Source: Calliopsis andreniformis
Lineage: Eukaryota; Arthropoda; Insecta; Hymenoptera; Andrenidae
Assembly (NCBI RefSeq): GCF_051401765.1
Contig: NC_135073.1
Location: 5,766,001-5,830,000, forward strand
Length of the DNA stretch: 64,000 nt
Direction of reading: 5' to 3'
Position numbers and translations under genes: made by a program. The notes under the pieces are model-generated. The model was given only the letters and a program-made list of their open reading frames with translations. It searched no databases and was not told the origin of the DNA. Positions 1 through 10,930 of the stretch are shown here, one piece after another (position 1 is the first letter of the stretch; each line of letters opens with the position of its first letter).

Positions 1-560
1 AGCCAGGTCGGAAAGACGTCGCTAGATCGAGACGAATCTTGTCTCGCGTCCGGTCGCGTTCGAACGATACGGGAACGTGTTTTCTCGTCCCCCCGGCTCG
101 ATCCGTCACACCGCCCCCGCGAGACGCGGTCACAATGCCGCGCTCGGCGATAAATTACAACGTTATGGTTTCCCCTGACGTTTCTGTGCAGTTCGCTAAC
201 CCGACCTGGCCTAACCTCCGGGTTCTTAGCTGCGTGCATGCGTCCCGTCGATTCGTGAAAAAGAGCACACGGGGCGACAGAGGGAGGGAAAGGAAAGGCA
301 CTGCTCAAGAGCCGGTACTTATCCTCGGCTAGGGGGGCCAACAATGCGAGCTCGACGCTCACGCGACTGTCCCTTTGCATCCGCTCTCATCGAATGTCTC
401 CTCTCTCCTCCGGTAACGGGGACAGACAGAGAGGGAAACGGCGATCTTTATGAAAACGTAAAGCGATCGAGAGAGAAGCGACACACGAGAAGCGGCGCTT
501 CGCAAATGCTAGGTAGACGCAGCCACGACGCTCTCGCGTATTAATAATTACTGTTATTCT
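1..560. other. GC- and CpG-rich island, no supported gene
   Basis: This segment is much richer in CpG than the DNA to its right. Several frames are open on both strands, as expected from low stop density in GC-rich DNA. A plus-strand frame from an ATG near 135 stays open for about 65 codons, but I see no homology or splice context for it. The island could be a promoter or exon edge of a gene to the left. Confidence 0.35.
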
Positions 561-1231
561 GTAATGACCGATGCGAGTCATGGGAAGACTCGATAATCCT
601 ATGCATTAACCGCACCGCTATCTGCTCCCTTTTTGTCTGTGAAATTCAGCCGGACGAGAGATGTATCTGCTGCGTTTTCTATGTTTTTAACGTGTCTATG
701 CGGCTACTTCCGGTGAGAATGCTGGATCATGCGCCCCCTTGACTGTTGATAGACAATTCTGGAATGTCGCCGACTGAATTATACAATTCAATCCACGGCA
801 ACGGAGAAAACCTCCGGTCGCAATTACTGTACTCATTAATGGAACTGGGTAGACTAATAGCGACGAGGAGGACAACGGGAGAGATTCTTTTTCTATTCTG
901 GGTTGTTGAATCGTCGCTTCCTCTCATTCACTGGTTTTAGAAAGGGATCTGGGGACTTGCGACGTGTCCGCTGATTTGCTTGAATCTCATTGTCAGCGGA
1001 TCCAATTCTTATGCTTGTAAGTAAGAGATAGAAAAATTTGTTTTCTCTAGAGATAGTATCATCTATAATTGCGTTGGGACGCTGACTCGATAATGAAAGT
1101 TCAGTAATTATTGCTTAGCCCTTATCTGTAATGAGTAGACTCTAAATATATAAAATATTCAAAGTTAAAGAAACTACTTAAATTGCATTTTTATAGCAAT
1201 GTTTATATAAAGAATATTACTTTGCATAAAG
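561..1231. other. AT-rich non-coding stretch
   Basis: Base composition falls to AT-rich and stops are dense in every frame. I see no repeat, promoter or exon signal that I can support here. Confidence 0.5.
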
Positions 1232-1750
1232 TTGCATCTACCAGGATATATAACATTTTATAATTATTTAAGTACAACTGCTCTTTATCATTTGTTCGAC
1301 TCTCAACAATTGTTAGAATTAAAACTGTTACATCTACTGTATAATAAGTTTACGTTTAGTAAAAGGACTAGGGATTTTATAACAAAACTGTTTGCTTTAC
1401 TGTCCAGGATGAGACACCAGAATGGGATAAGGTTTGTCATCCGGTTTGATAACTCCGGGCTAGCAAGAAGCTTCCAGCAGCAAAACCCAAGGTCGATGAG
1501 ACTCGATCCGCCGATTGATCAACAGAAATCCTTCGACTTTGTGGACCTAAGCCCGTTCTCGCATGGGTTAGCTTCTTGCAGTGGCTTCTTCTCTCGGTTG
1601 ATCTTGCCCATTTGTTCTCTTGAACTTTCAGACGAATTAACATTGAAGAACCCGTCTGGACCTCGGGGGTTTCTTCCTATTTGTCCCTTGCACTATTTTC
1701 GTTATCCTGTTGAGAAAGATCTAAACTTTCCACAGCCGAGCTCCGTGTAA
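1232..1750 (+). other. Long open frame, unrecognised, doubtful
   Basis: This frame runs 172 codons from a TTG to a TAA at 1750. The first in-frame ATG is near 1409, leaving about 114 codons. The first 60 codons lie in AT-rich DNA where stops are expected often, so its length is unusual. The rest lies in mixed-composition DNA. The translation shows no signal peptide, repeat or cysteine pattern that I recognise, and the 5' part is leucine- and tyrosine-rich, as chance AT-rich frames tend to be. It could be a decayed exon or chance. I would not annotate it as a gene without transcript evidence. Confidence 0.12.
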
Positions 1751-3003
1751 GCTAGAGTAATTTTAGAAAAGTATACATTAATGCTTAATCTTTTATAAGT
1801 AAACATATTTTTTCACGTTCTGTAGGCAAAATAGGTTATCTATACCCAAACCCAATTTCTTTACTGATGTAAATTTTTAAGTAGTTTCATAAAATTTTGG
1901 CATATTTAGTAAAATCTCTACTATATAGTGCAATAATTCACAAAGTGTAAGTCAGATAACAATTGGTTTTAATAGAACTTCAAATTCAATGGAAAGCCCG
2001 AGAAATACACAATTTTACTCAAGCCATCAACGACCCAAATTATCTATGAAGAATTATGTTATGCTTAGACAAAATGAGAACAAATTGAACTATAGATCTG
2101 AAACGTGCCAGAATTGTTTCACAAATGATTCACCAGGAGAGTAAAATAAAAGACAGTCCGAAACAATACTCAAGAAGGAACGTTTCAAGAGTTACTTGAA
2201 CGACTTCAAGACATTTACACACTTTGTTTATCGGCCCTCCGTAACACATTAAAGTGTTGTTGATTTTAATTGATAATGAAAGAATATTTTAAATTCTTGA
2301 AATAAAAGACTTTCTAAAATCCCAACGTTGCGTATCACGTGTCTGACAATTATCGATATTTTAACTAAGCTCCAAGTTAAGAGCACAAGATTCTCTTAAT
2401 ATTAGCCTAAAAGGAAAGTAGACACTTATCTCTCATTAGAAGAAGTAAAAGTGTGCCTAAAGTTTCCAGAATATTTCCACTGGCAATTGAATCTTGAGAA
2501 AGCTAGATAGATGTTTTAATGTCCGTTGATAGTGTGTTCGTCACAGCGACATAACCCAATGGCAATTCGTTCCGCTCGCACGAGTCGCATTCAGTGTGGA
2601 ACTTCAATGTCCCATTCTTATTAAAGTTGAAAGGTGTTGGCGCACAATAACGTAAATAACGGAAGACAACGTGTCTTTGTATATTTCGCCATACATCATC
2701 TCCCGCGCCGGCTGCTGTCTACTTTATTCTACGATCACGATCGTTGTTTTTCTCCCTCGCGTATTGTGAAGTATCGCAGAGGGTTTGGCGCCTCCGATGC
2801 GCGAAGCAGCAAGAACGAATCGGCACCCGACACGTCTACGGGGCGTAACGTGCTAGGTGAACCGTAAATAAATCCACCCGGAGGAATTATTTTTTCTCTT
2901 TTTTTATCACCCCTGTGTCCCGTGCTCCTTCAAACGCTTGTGCTCCCTCAACCTTCGAAGACGTTCTCCTACTGGCAACCCTTACGTCTTTGCAGTAACT
3001 TCG
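1751..3003. other. AT-rich non-coding stretch
   Basis: I see no gene here. A 77-codon plus frame at 2634-2867 crosses a locally GC-rich patch and is treated as chance. No clear repeats were seen. Confidence 0.45.
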
Positions 3004-3200
3004 TTAACCCTTGATTGATAAGATGGGCCACAAGATTTATACTAAGATTTTCATGCTTGGTGAATGACAAATATGCAATAATAACTTATAAGAATTATTC
3101 AGCCGACAGGCTTTTATTTTTCTATTATACTAGTACAGTGTTTACTTCATGGAGGTTCACTGTTCACTGACAAATTTATAGTGTACCTGTTAGTATGGGA
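3004..3200 (-). mobile_element. Partial inverted copy of TTAA-flanked element family 1
   Basis: TTAA at 3004-3007 is followed by CCCTTGATTGATAAGATGGG. This closely matches the reverse complement of the right end of the copy at 27576-27785. Similarity continues through a stretch of the type ACAAGATTTATA, and internally around 3080-3095 it resembles the copy near 40.4 kb. The far end is not clear. Part of the right half (about 3140-3180) also matches 38808-38845, so the insertion may be composite. The orientation is opposite to the other copies. Confidence 0.5.
3140..3182 (+). repeat. Dispersed repeat shared with 38.8 kb
   Basis: The stretch around TCACTGACAAATTTATAG at 3155-3175 matches TCACTGACAAGTTTATAG near 38830, with extended weaker similarity on both sides. 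It is a copy of an unidentified dispersed repeat. Confidence 0.45.
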
Positions 3201-3229
3201 TATTTCTTCAAAGTCAACTGATGTTGACA

Positions 3230-4880
3230 AGTAAAGCTGTCAAATAAAGCTCTTCGAACAAGGAAACCTTCGTTAGATAATTGTATTTAGTTTATCAATT
3301 TTACTAGTTGATAGTATAGCTTCTTTTTAAGTTTGTGAACTGTTTTGAAATGTATACTGTTCCAGATTTGATTCAATATTCCGAGGATAAAGAGCAATGA
3401 AGTAAAGGAGCACGAGCTGCGAATGAAAACATTTTCTCCATTACCTAGGACAATAAAGTTCACTCCATTGCGCTCCCAACGAAAAATTCAGATTCAGAAG
3501 AGAAAATACAGAGGGTGCTGCTGGACATTTGTTAAACTGATTGGCTATCGAAAGACTAACCCTCAGCCAATAAGGGGGTTTGGGTACTGAATCGTCCTGA
3601 CATTTTCTGGAGGGTGACCTCAACGTATCGTTATTCGGAACCCTGACGCGACTAGGGTCAGTTAGATTATTCATGACTCCATACAAAACATTTCCAAATG
3701 TCTCTTCTGTTTAATCGTAATTATTGATACAATGGACTTGGATTTCTTTCGAAGATATTAATTTCAGTTTTAGAATATTATTCAGGAGTATTTAATACAT
3801 TCACACATTAGCGGTCTCTGGATAAAATAATATCGGAAAACTGGTACTTCTTTATTTCTTTATTGAAGTGAAATTGTCACTTTAAAACAATGTTGAGTAA
3901 TATTCTGTATTGGTAGTCTACAGTATAGTTTTATTTTTATTTTATTTGTTGGTACTTCACATTTTCATTGATACCTCCTGAACATTCTAATTCTGATGTT
4001 TGATAGCTTTTCATATTGTAAAATTTCGTCAGTATTTTCAAATTTGCCAGCCATAAGAAAATAATAAAGTAAGTTAATATGTTACATTAAATAACTAAAA
4101 TCAATTCGTATTCCAGTTTTGAAAAAAATCACTTTCCTTGATTCACTGAAGGGATTATTTAGAAAAATTATACAATGTTCTAAAGATTAGCATGACTAAT
4201 ATTTATATATATATATCTTTTTATTTAAATACCTTCGTAAAATATTGTCTGTACTGCTAACTAAGAGAAAACAAAAATCCTCTCGATATTGTACTCTTAT
4301 AAATATTAGTTTCTCACAAAGTCATTATTAATAGAATTCATACTACACAATAAGAACAAAGAGCTTTATTAGACGAAATTAACCCTGGTTTCTTCCTGTC
4401 CCTCAGATTCTCGCCTCCCTCCTCCCTTCTATGGAACGTCTAATCGTCTACTTTTTCATAGACTTATCTAGTGCGAGGCATCGCGGCTGATTATTTGATG
4501 CACAGGCGAACCGAACCTTGAAATAACAAGCGTCTTCCCTAATTCCGGGTTGTGTCGCTGTGTTCACACGTGCATGAGTGACAACCGATGTGTGAACGCG
4601 CGTTGCGAACCTTACTAGCCAGCAGCGTAGAAACAGTTTTTTATTCCCAACCGTGGAAAATCGACTTCCTCGACGTCAAAGACTGATCAAACTATTTGCC
4701 TGTTGTAGAAGAAGGCTACAGTTTACACGTTTTCTTCACAATCTGTGATCGAACATTAGAAACAGCTCTTAAAGTATCTATAATGCATATGTGAGCATGC
4801 TTTATTCGCGATATTCATATTTATTCATTAAGAGATAATCACGATAGCGAGCTCCGTGCAAGTTTGTAACACCTTAATGA
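3230..4880. other. AT-rich non-coding stretch with a GC-richer patch
   Basis: This stretch is mostly AT-rich with dense stops. A short AT dinucleotide run lies near 4203-4215. A GC-richer patch at about 4380-4640 includes a pyrimidine-rich run but no supported exon. An 81-codon minus frame at 3441-3686 has no recognisable features. Confidence 0.45.
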
Positions 4881-5201
4881 TCCTTCATACATTCACGCTT
4901 CTCCATTCACTTTGGAGATCTTCGACGATTTCAGAGGTTGCTGATCGCGTTTGAGGCTCTTTTTCTTGCTCAGGTTGCTTGTACTGTGCCAGAAGAGGTG
5001 TTGAATATTAAATCACTACAGAAAGCACGACTCTTCCTTAAAGATTCGCATCTTCATGGCTTTAAACCTGTATCAGATTCTGGTTTAACGACTGAATTGC
5101 ATTCCGAGTGGGGTCCAAATTTAAAACCAGAGACAGGTGTTACAATATTAAGTTTTCAACTAATGTTGAATTCGATTGGACAGATCGTAACTAGGATTTA
5201 G
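4881..5201 (+). CDS. Exon-like open frame, unrecognised protein fragment
   Basis: The frame is open for 107 codons after a TGA at 4878. No ATG opens it, so an internal or terminal exon is more likely than a complete gene. A pyrimidine-rich tract ending in CTCAG at 4973 is a good splice acceptor. From there the frame reads about 54 codons with a mixed, coding-like composition (VACTVPEEVLNIKSLQ near the start, HGFKPVSDSG in the middle, TELHSEWGPN later) up to a weak donor, AG then GTGTTA, at 5136/5137. If that donor is not used, the frame ends at the TAG at 5199. I do not recognise the family. Chance cannot be excluded, but the content of E, D, P, G, H and W is unlike AT-rich noise. Confidence 0.27.
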   Translation, partial: SFIHSRFSIHFGDLRRFQRLLIAFEALFLAQVACTVPEEVLNIKSLQKARLFLKDSHLHGFKPVSDSGLTTELHSEWGPNLKPETGVTILSFQLMLNSIGQIVTRI

Positions 5202-5756
5202 TGGTCTGCGCCAGTGGACAACAGCTTTTCTAAGACTATCAGTCCGTGGCATAAGTAAGTAATGGCCGCGATGGCTGGTATATGAGAGTTAAGGGGCGTC
5301 GGTAGCGTCGGTGGTTTCCTTGAACGATGATAATCAGCGATTTCGTGACAGACACGGGGCCGTGGATTCGCTAACGAGCAATCACGAGTCGACGCTCGCT
5401 GGGGCGACACTTCTAGGCGTGTGGATATGCCTTTAAGAATAGTTAGCGTTCCAGCAGCCGCGACGACGTGGTCACATGTGTATCGAGCGTAATTAGGCCC
5501 GATGCTGTTCCATTACCATGCCTCTGGACGCTGTGAATGGAAGAAGAGTTACGTTTGGCTCCGCTACTCTTCTGCGCCCAATCATGTCCTCACTATGTTT
5601 GCTGGGCGTTCACATGGGTAGCCACTGTGACGATGGAAAGCCGTAAAAGAGTCTGTGTTCTGTTGTCTTGCTCTTGTTATCAGATTGTCGAGTTCTATCA
5701 TGGCACATGGAACTTACCTTTCATAAATTTTATCGTTATTTTAATTAAAGGAAGCT
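5202..5756. other. Non-coding stretch between exon-like pieces
   Basis: Frames are open on both strands here without supporting features. On the minus strand a perfect donor sequence (AAAG then GTAAGT) lies near 5714-5723, but I could not define an exon that uses it. Confidence 0.35.
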
Positions 5757-6219
5757 TTAAATTGATATTGGAATTATTAATTTAGTATTAATTATTATTT
5801 TTTTTAAAACTTTTCTTTGCTGTTCAATATAGTCTTTAATATGTTCAGTACCATCATCACATGCACACCTATATGTGATAGTAATAATTTTCTGTGTCTT
5901 AATTATAGGAACAAATAAATCCTGCTTCTCATGCTTATAGAAGTGGAACACTTCGAACTGGATTACATGAAAGCGAAAAAAAATTTGATATGTTATGGAT
6001 TATTTTCCTACCAGTTGTCATGTGAATCATCTCTAAATAATATTTACATCTGTCAGGTTGAAGATCATATAAATTTTCTCGCAATTTAAGTAGTTGAATC
6101 TTCTCTGTAATTAATTCTTTTTTACCAAATGTGGATAATACTAAGAAAGAAAACAACGTAGTGCCATAAATGGAGACAAGCTTGAAATCACGATGTCCAG
6201 CGTCAAAGGCAACTAGCCG
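5757..6219 (-). pseudogene. Decayed or frame-broken coding region, unrecognised
   Basis: Reading the minus strand from 6219, one frame is open to a stop at 5935-5937. It has a strongly coding-like composition (FDAGHRDFKLVS near the start, then KKELITEKIQLLKLRENLYD and LQPDRCKYYLEMIH). A second frame, open from about 6000 to the TAA at 5757, continues in the same style (FYKHEKQDLFVP, then YRCACDDGTEHIKDYIEQQR). A shift of one base within an 8-A run (plus strand 5976-5983) would join the two frames. An alternative is splicing: TTCTTAG acceptor at 6141, donor GTAGGA at 6011, acceptor ending CCAG at 5958. That intron would be only 54 nt, and the phases do not match. So this is either a pseudogene, a sequence error in a homopolymer, or a misread exon pair. 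I do not recognise the family. Confidence 0.4.
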
Positions 6220-7600
6220 CTATCTTCGACACTAATTAAGCACGTTTTACCGTGCCGCGTACATGGGTTTTTAAACGATTCCCAAATGTAATCCAGAACT
6301 TTGTAATTACTCTGGCTGACTAAGAATCCCGCTGTTGACTGTAAGAATATTACTGTTTCACATTAATACTGCATGGGATTTTATTGTCTATGCGCAGAGG
6401 TAGCCGCCTAAAAAACGATTCGCACTGAAAACTAAACTGAACAACGTGATCAGTGTAACGTAAACATTTAAATTTAAATAAACTCTAACTACATCGCAAT
6501 TCTATCTTTCTCTCCTCGCTAATAACAACTGATCGCGTGCATGTGCAACATTAAAATTCGCTAAAAAAAGAAATTTCTAATTTACCTTCTACAAAATCAT
6601 TTTTAATGCCATGGCTCCCAATCACCTTTATCGCATAAAAATCATCATAACGCAGCAAATATTAAACCTCCAAGAGGGGAAGATAAACGCAACACAATTT
6701 TTCGCTTTCAAGTAGAAGGAAACGTTCGAAATGGTCAGATGGCGAGGTTCATCCAATATAAACCGCTCGCGGTCGTAATTGCGAACGAACGAGGGTTTTA
6801 CGATTCCTGGCGCATAACCACGAATACAAATTAAAAGGTTGCGCTGGCAAGAGTATCGCCGGTGGCAGTCGAACGCGGCCCTTTCGATATCGCGTCCACG
6901 CGGGAAGATAAGAACAGTGGGTCTCGTAAATTCACGAATGCAGTCGGTTTTAGACGAGAAGAGAGGCGAAGAGCGGAGGGTAGAAGAAAGGAGCGTAGGG
7001 AAAAACAGTGAAAAGGGGGCGGCTGTTCGGCTGATACGGACGATCGCTTCGTCTGCGAGCGGACTGATCACTCTGCCGTCGCTTTTATAATTATTATTCG
7101 TATTTTAATGGCCGTGGAAAGGCTCCGCGTGGCTTTGAGGCCAGGGCGAAGCGACGGCTCCTCGAGAGCTCTTCTCCTACGAGGAACGGCAGCCCCTGTG
7201 CTTTTAAAAATATTGGGGATTTCAGATATCAAATGCCGCGCGCGCGGTAACGCGCTCTCTAACCAGAAGAGGGACGAGAGAGATCCTCCATCTCTCTTTT
7301 TTCTTCGCGGTTCTTTCTCACCACCCCCGTCGAAAGCGCCTACGGCGCAGCCATTCAATCAGAAGCAGAGGCCGAGGATAAGTCGCGGGTTCCATTTCGA
7401 ACCCGCTTCTTCTTCTTCAGCGAGAAACAGCCGCGCCCGATACACCGATTGCTCAACCTCTCTCCTGCTTATCTACTCTTTTCTCTCATGTCACCACAGC
7501 GGTTCTCAGTGGAGTCGTGGATCTATGTTCATGTCAAGGGTAGTGTCATCTTGTCTAGTCCGAGTGATCGATTTTTTTCTTCTTTTGATGAAATGATGGC
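6220..7600. other. GC- and CpG-rich island, no supported gene
   Basis: The GC-rich part runs from about 6720 to 7480. Long frames on both strands (147 codons minus at 6628-7071; 162 codons plus at 7108-7596) overlap each other and have no domain features, so I leave them out. On the minus strand a TATAAAAG at about 7080-7088 is followed by a TCAGTC initiator-like site at a spacing of about 24, which is too short for a normal promoter. The island may be a regulatory region. Confidence 0.35.
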
Positions 7601-10200
7601 TTCAAACCTTCAAGGTAATATGCGGAAGCTTCTATATTGCGTGATAGGGCATACGTACCCCTAAAACTTCAGACGTGTCTTTCTTAAAAATATATCTTGG
7701 CAATCGTTCAATGGACTTTTATCTAAAGTAACTAGTAGATACGTAATTAGTACCTGAAATACTAGAAGAAATATCGAGAGCAAGTTTCCTTTCTTCAAAA
7801 TTTTTGTACAATTATTTTTACAATTTTTTGAATTTCCGAAAAGTCATTTCATTATACAGTAAATAATATACTTAAAATTTCATAAACAGTAATATTTCTT
7901 AATTTTTTATATTTATACACTGTTGCTACTGAAATCACTGGTATTAAGGTATCCTATTCCCTGTAACAAATTCATTTAAATTAAGTTAATAGTTCCGTTA
8001 GTAAAAATTAATAAAAACAGTCCCTGTTTTAACGCCACCAAGCTTTGTAATCCCTTAACGAGTCGCAGTTTTGTTAATAACGCGTCCACAAATCGGAGAA
8101 ACATTACAAAGTGTCGGCGAAAAAGAAGACAAGAAAACAATGAATGGACAGAGAATGAGACATCAATCAGTCTACAACCCTTTGGTCTATTAAGCCGAAC
8201 GAGACGGTCCGAGGACAATTCGTTTCTCGGGTGGCCCTTTTCCCAAGTTAATATGGATTAATAGATAAACATACAATTAAAGGTAATCTATATCAATTAA
8301 GGCAAGGTCTTGGCTTCGCGGTGACTCGATCTTGCCTCCTTTGTAGCGGCACCGTGAATATCCGGCGATTCATTCATTAACCCTCACACTCGACCCCCAG
8401 AGTCTGCAGTCAAAGGTTCAAATCATCCTTCGAACAATGACGAAACGGGAAGTAAGCCTGATTCTTGTGAACATAGCTTCCAATTTCAATGTAGTTTCGA
8501 GTCAACCCTCTGAAGGTGGCAGAACAGGGCTAGATGGTTCGTGATATAGTAATTCTCCTCTTTCGAATTAATTCGCATGGAACATGTCTTTCTTTGAGGA
8601 ATCTAAGTGAACTAACTTTGAGGAATTCAAGTGAAAACTATTAGATATGGATTAGTAAAAAGTAACTGTCTTTTAATAAGGTACGTGATCTATATTAATA
8701 ATCCTGACCCTATTAGTGTGCTTCAATATGTGCTATTCAATATAATGTACTAGCAATATAAAATCTTGTGAAAGTGAATTAACTAATTATTTTTATTTGA
8801 AAAATACCTAAGTTCTTAATACTAATGAAAATACTGCAATTTGACTAGTTTATTAGATAGTAGCATGTTAAAAGTCTTACTGATAATGAGCTAGTGAAGT
8901 TAACGCACAGATAATTATAATATACTAACTACAACAGACAAATGTAATTTCTTGAATTTGTATAGGTGTAAGTACGGTTCTTAATCTTATGGATATATAT
9001 TAACATCGAGTAATTTGTCATAAATTATTTATAGTTTTCAAACATTCTAACACTCCTTGCTGTAATTCCTATATTTTCCATGCCATTTAATTCATTAATC
9101 ACACAGATCGTTGCTTCTCACTTCGACTTTCATCGTATTGAATCCCCGATCAAGCGCTCGCAAAAACAAGATAAAAATTCCGAGGCAAATAAATTTTTAT
9201 GACCCCGCGCGATTTCTCCCCCCTTCTGCCTTGAGTACGATCTCTATCCGTTTCCGCGATCGTAAAAACGAGAATAAGAGAAAGAGAGTCACCTGGCATC
9301 CGTCTTTAATCCCAAGATTTGGCTGTACCCTTATACTTCTGGATTACTATAAACAAAACAGTGGGTAGCTAGGCTTGCGACAGTGGGAATAGGTCTGCGT
9401 AAAAGGGGAGGGGAATCGTTATTAATACAAAGGGACGATGGCAAGCAAATCCCAATCTGAAATACGACAGGGAATAATCCGGTTAAAATAAAACGAGAAC
9501 TCCGCGTTAAGATTAAGCCTCGGCCGGTGTTGGCCGCTCGCGTTCGCGAGTTTCACACAGCTTTCTTCGGAAAAAATGTGACACCCCTCCCCCTCCTAGG
9601 AAAAAGGTGGCCGAAATAATTAACCGGCTCGACCGTGGTCCACCTGTGCACAAAATCAGGTCTGTTATGTTTAAAAGAAGAACGAAAAAAAATAATGAAA
9701 CAATCAGTGAGTTCTGCGCGAATGCGAATGAAACTAATTGGAGTTTTCTGAGTAACCCGCCTCAACTTTATTCGTTCAAATTAGAATTTTCGCTTTTGTT
9801 GAGCACAGATGATTTCTTTCCTTCCTGCATCGTAATATACTTCACATAATCTTTGAAGCTGATTACTATTTGGCTAACGATTCTTTTCTTTATTCCTTGC
9901 ACTAACCTTGCGCAACCTTATCTGTCCCATTTTTTTTGTAGCTATGTGTCTTTTTTTATACTGCCTTTCTCGTAGGTGTTGAAGTTAAGACAAAAAAATA
10001 AAATGAAATGTGGTACTCGTGAAATCCACTGAAGAAGCGTCAGTGCTAGGTATTGTATATATTTATTGATTGTGCTGCAAAGAAATAATGAGTAGGACTA
10101 AGTAGCAAATTTGTTTTTCTGCATTTTTATTTTATTTTTACGTTTCCAGAATCTATAAAATAAACAGTCATCAAAATTGATTTTCATTTCCTTAAAATTC
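7601..10200. other. Mostly AT-rich non-coding stretch
   Basis: I see no supported gene here. A 9-bp hairpin with an 18-nt loop lies at 8301-8336. A moderately GC-rich patch at 9100-9620 has frames open on both strands. TTAACCCTCACACTCG at about 8376 resembles the terminal sequence of TTAA-type elements, but no partner end was found. Confidence 0.4.
8301..8336. repeat. Short inverted repeat (hairpin)
   Basis: GGCAAGGTC at 8301-8309 pairs with GATCTTGCC at 8328-8336 over 9 positions, one of them G-U. The stem is too short to be a microRNA precursor. Confidence 0.4.
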
Positions 10201-10230
10201 TATTGCTAAACATTTTTTCTTTTTTCATAG

Positions 10231-10394
10231 TACAAGTTAAAACTATTTGTGCTATTGATTCAAATTATTTTCCTATTGAAAATTACAGAATAAAAATGTT
10301 GAATATACGTATCAGTACTCTTTTAAATATTTTCGATACATCTAGAAAGCTAAATTTTAAAAAAATTCGTGCAATTTATACAGTAAATTTATAG
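10231..10394 (+). CDS. Candidate terminal exon, unrecognised
   Basis: A strong acceptor (a T-rich tract ending TTTTTTCATAG at 10230) precedes a frame that is open for about 54 codons to a TAG at 10392-10394. The translation, starting QVKTICAIDSNYFPIENYRI, is rich in I, N, K and R, but it also has a balanced middle that could be real. There is no AATAAA soon after the stop. Instead an inverted repeat (AGCTTCAG at 10395-10402 with CTGAAGCT at 10443-10450) sits directly downstream. No upstream exon could be linked. The plus-strand piece at 4881-5201 is the nearest candidate, but nothing joins them. Chance is a serious alternative. Confidence 0.2.
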
Positions 10395-10450
10395 AGCTTC
10401 AGTACCTAATGATTAACTGTTCCCTCAAAAAACTGTAAAAAGCTGAAGCT
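10395..10450. repeat. Inverted repeat after an open frame
   Basis: AGCTTCAG and CTGAAGCT form perfect 8-bp arms separated by 40 nt, beginning immediately after the TAG at 10394. Its role is unknown. Confidence 0.4.
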
Positions 10451-10883
10451 GTTTTTCGTGTGTATTTATTATTTATTTCCATCTACAATATTTTCCATTT
10501 TTTCCGTTCATTTCTCTTTCTCTGAAGCTATCTTCCCTTGCTCGCTCAGTCACGTTCCTCTCACACCACCGGTACTCAAAACTTCAAAACTGGACACGAG
10601 ATATCGAAACACGAACCACATGACAATGTCATTAGTGAATTGCTCAGCTCACGAAACGCGTTACCACTGCATTTCAGCGGGCGAAGCTTTGTAATTACCA
10701 TTTCGTCGATCCTCGTTTTACGTCCTGTCACGAACCGCATTCATTGGCAGGTGTCGAATGCGAAGGGCAAATTACGCCATCAAGATCGAGGTCGGACTAC
10801 TGGAGTCGATTTGCCGTTAAAGTTACGGCCCCGTTTCCGGCGGGCCTGCTTCGGCATATCCTGATTGTTATTGGTTCAAGCTG

Positions 10884-10930
10884 GAATTAATGGCAATTAG
10901 GATTAATGGGTCACGATTAAAATTAATCAG
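10884..10930. promoter_or_regulatory. Cluster of TAAT-type homeodomain motifs
   Basis: Within about 45 bp there are ATTAATGG, CAATTAGG, GATTAATGGG and AAATTAATCAG. These include a GGATTA core of the Bicoid/Otx type and several TAAT cores. The cluster lies at the edge of a GC-richer patch. Homeodomain proteins bind such cores, but they are common by chance in AT-rich DNA, so enhancer function is only a suggestion. Confidence 0.2.

Noticed and set aside
5757..6000. Resemblance of the downstream frame to an axonemal dynein regulatory subunit
   Set aside because: Only scattered residues agree, recalled rather than computed. This is not enough to name a family.
5958..6011. A 54-nt intron joining two minus-strand exons in the decayed coding region
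   Set aside because: The splice phases do not match: the join gives a stop after a few codons. A one-base frame break explains the reading better.
7060..7088. Minus-strand TATAAAAG with a TCAGTC initiator
   Set aside because: The spacing is about 24, shorter than the normal 28-33.
7385..7470. Possible minus-strand tRNA around GGGTTCGAAATGG
   Set aside because: The B box departs from consensus at its end and the upstream sequence does not form a cloverleaf.
8301..8336. Hairpin as a microRNA precursor
   Set aside because: The stem is only 9 bp with a large loop, far shorter than a precursor, and no known mature sequence was seen.
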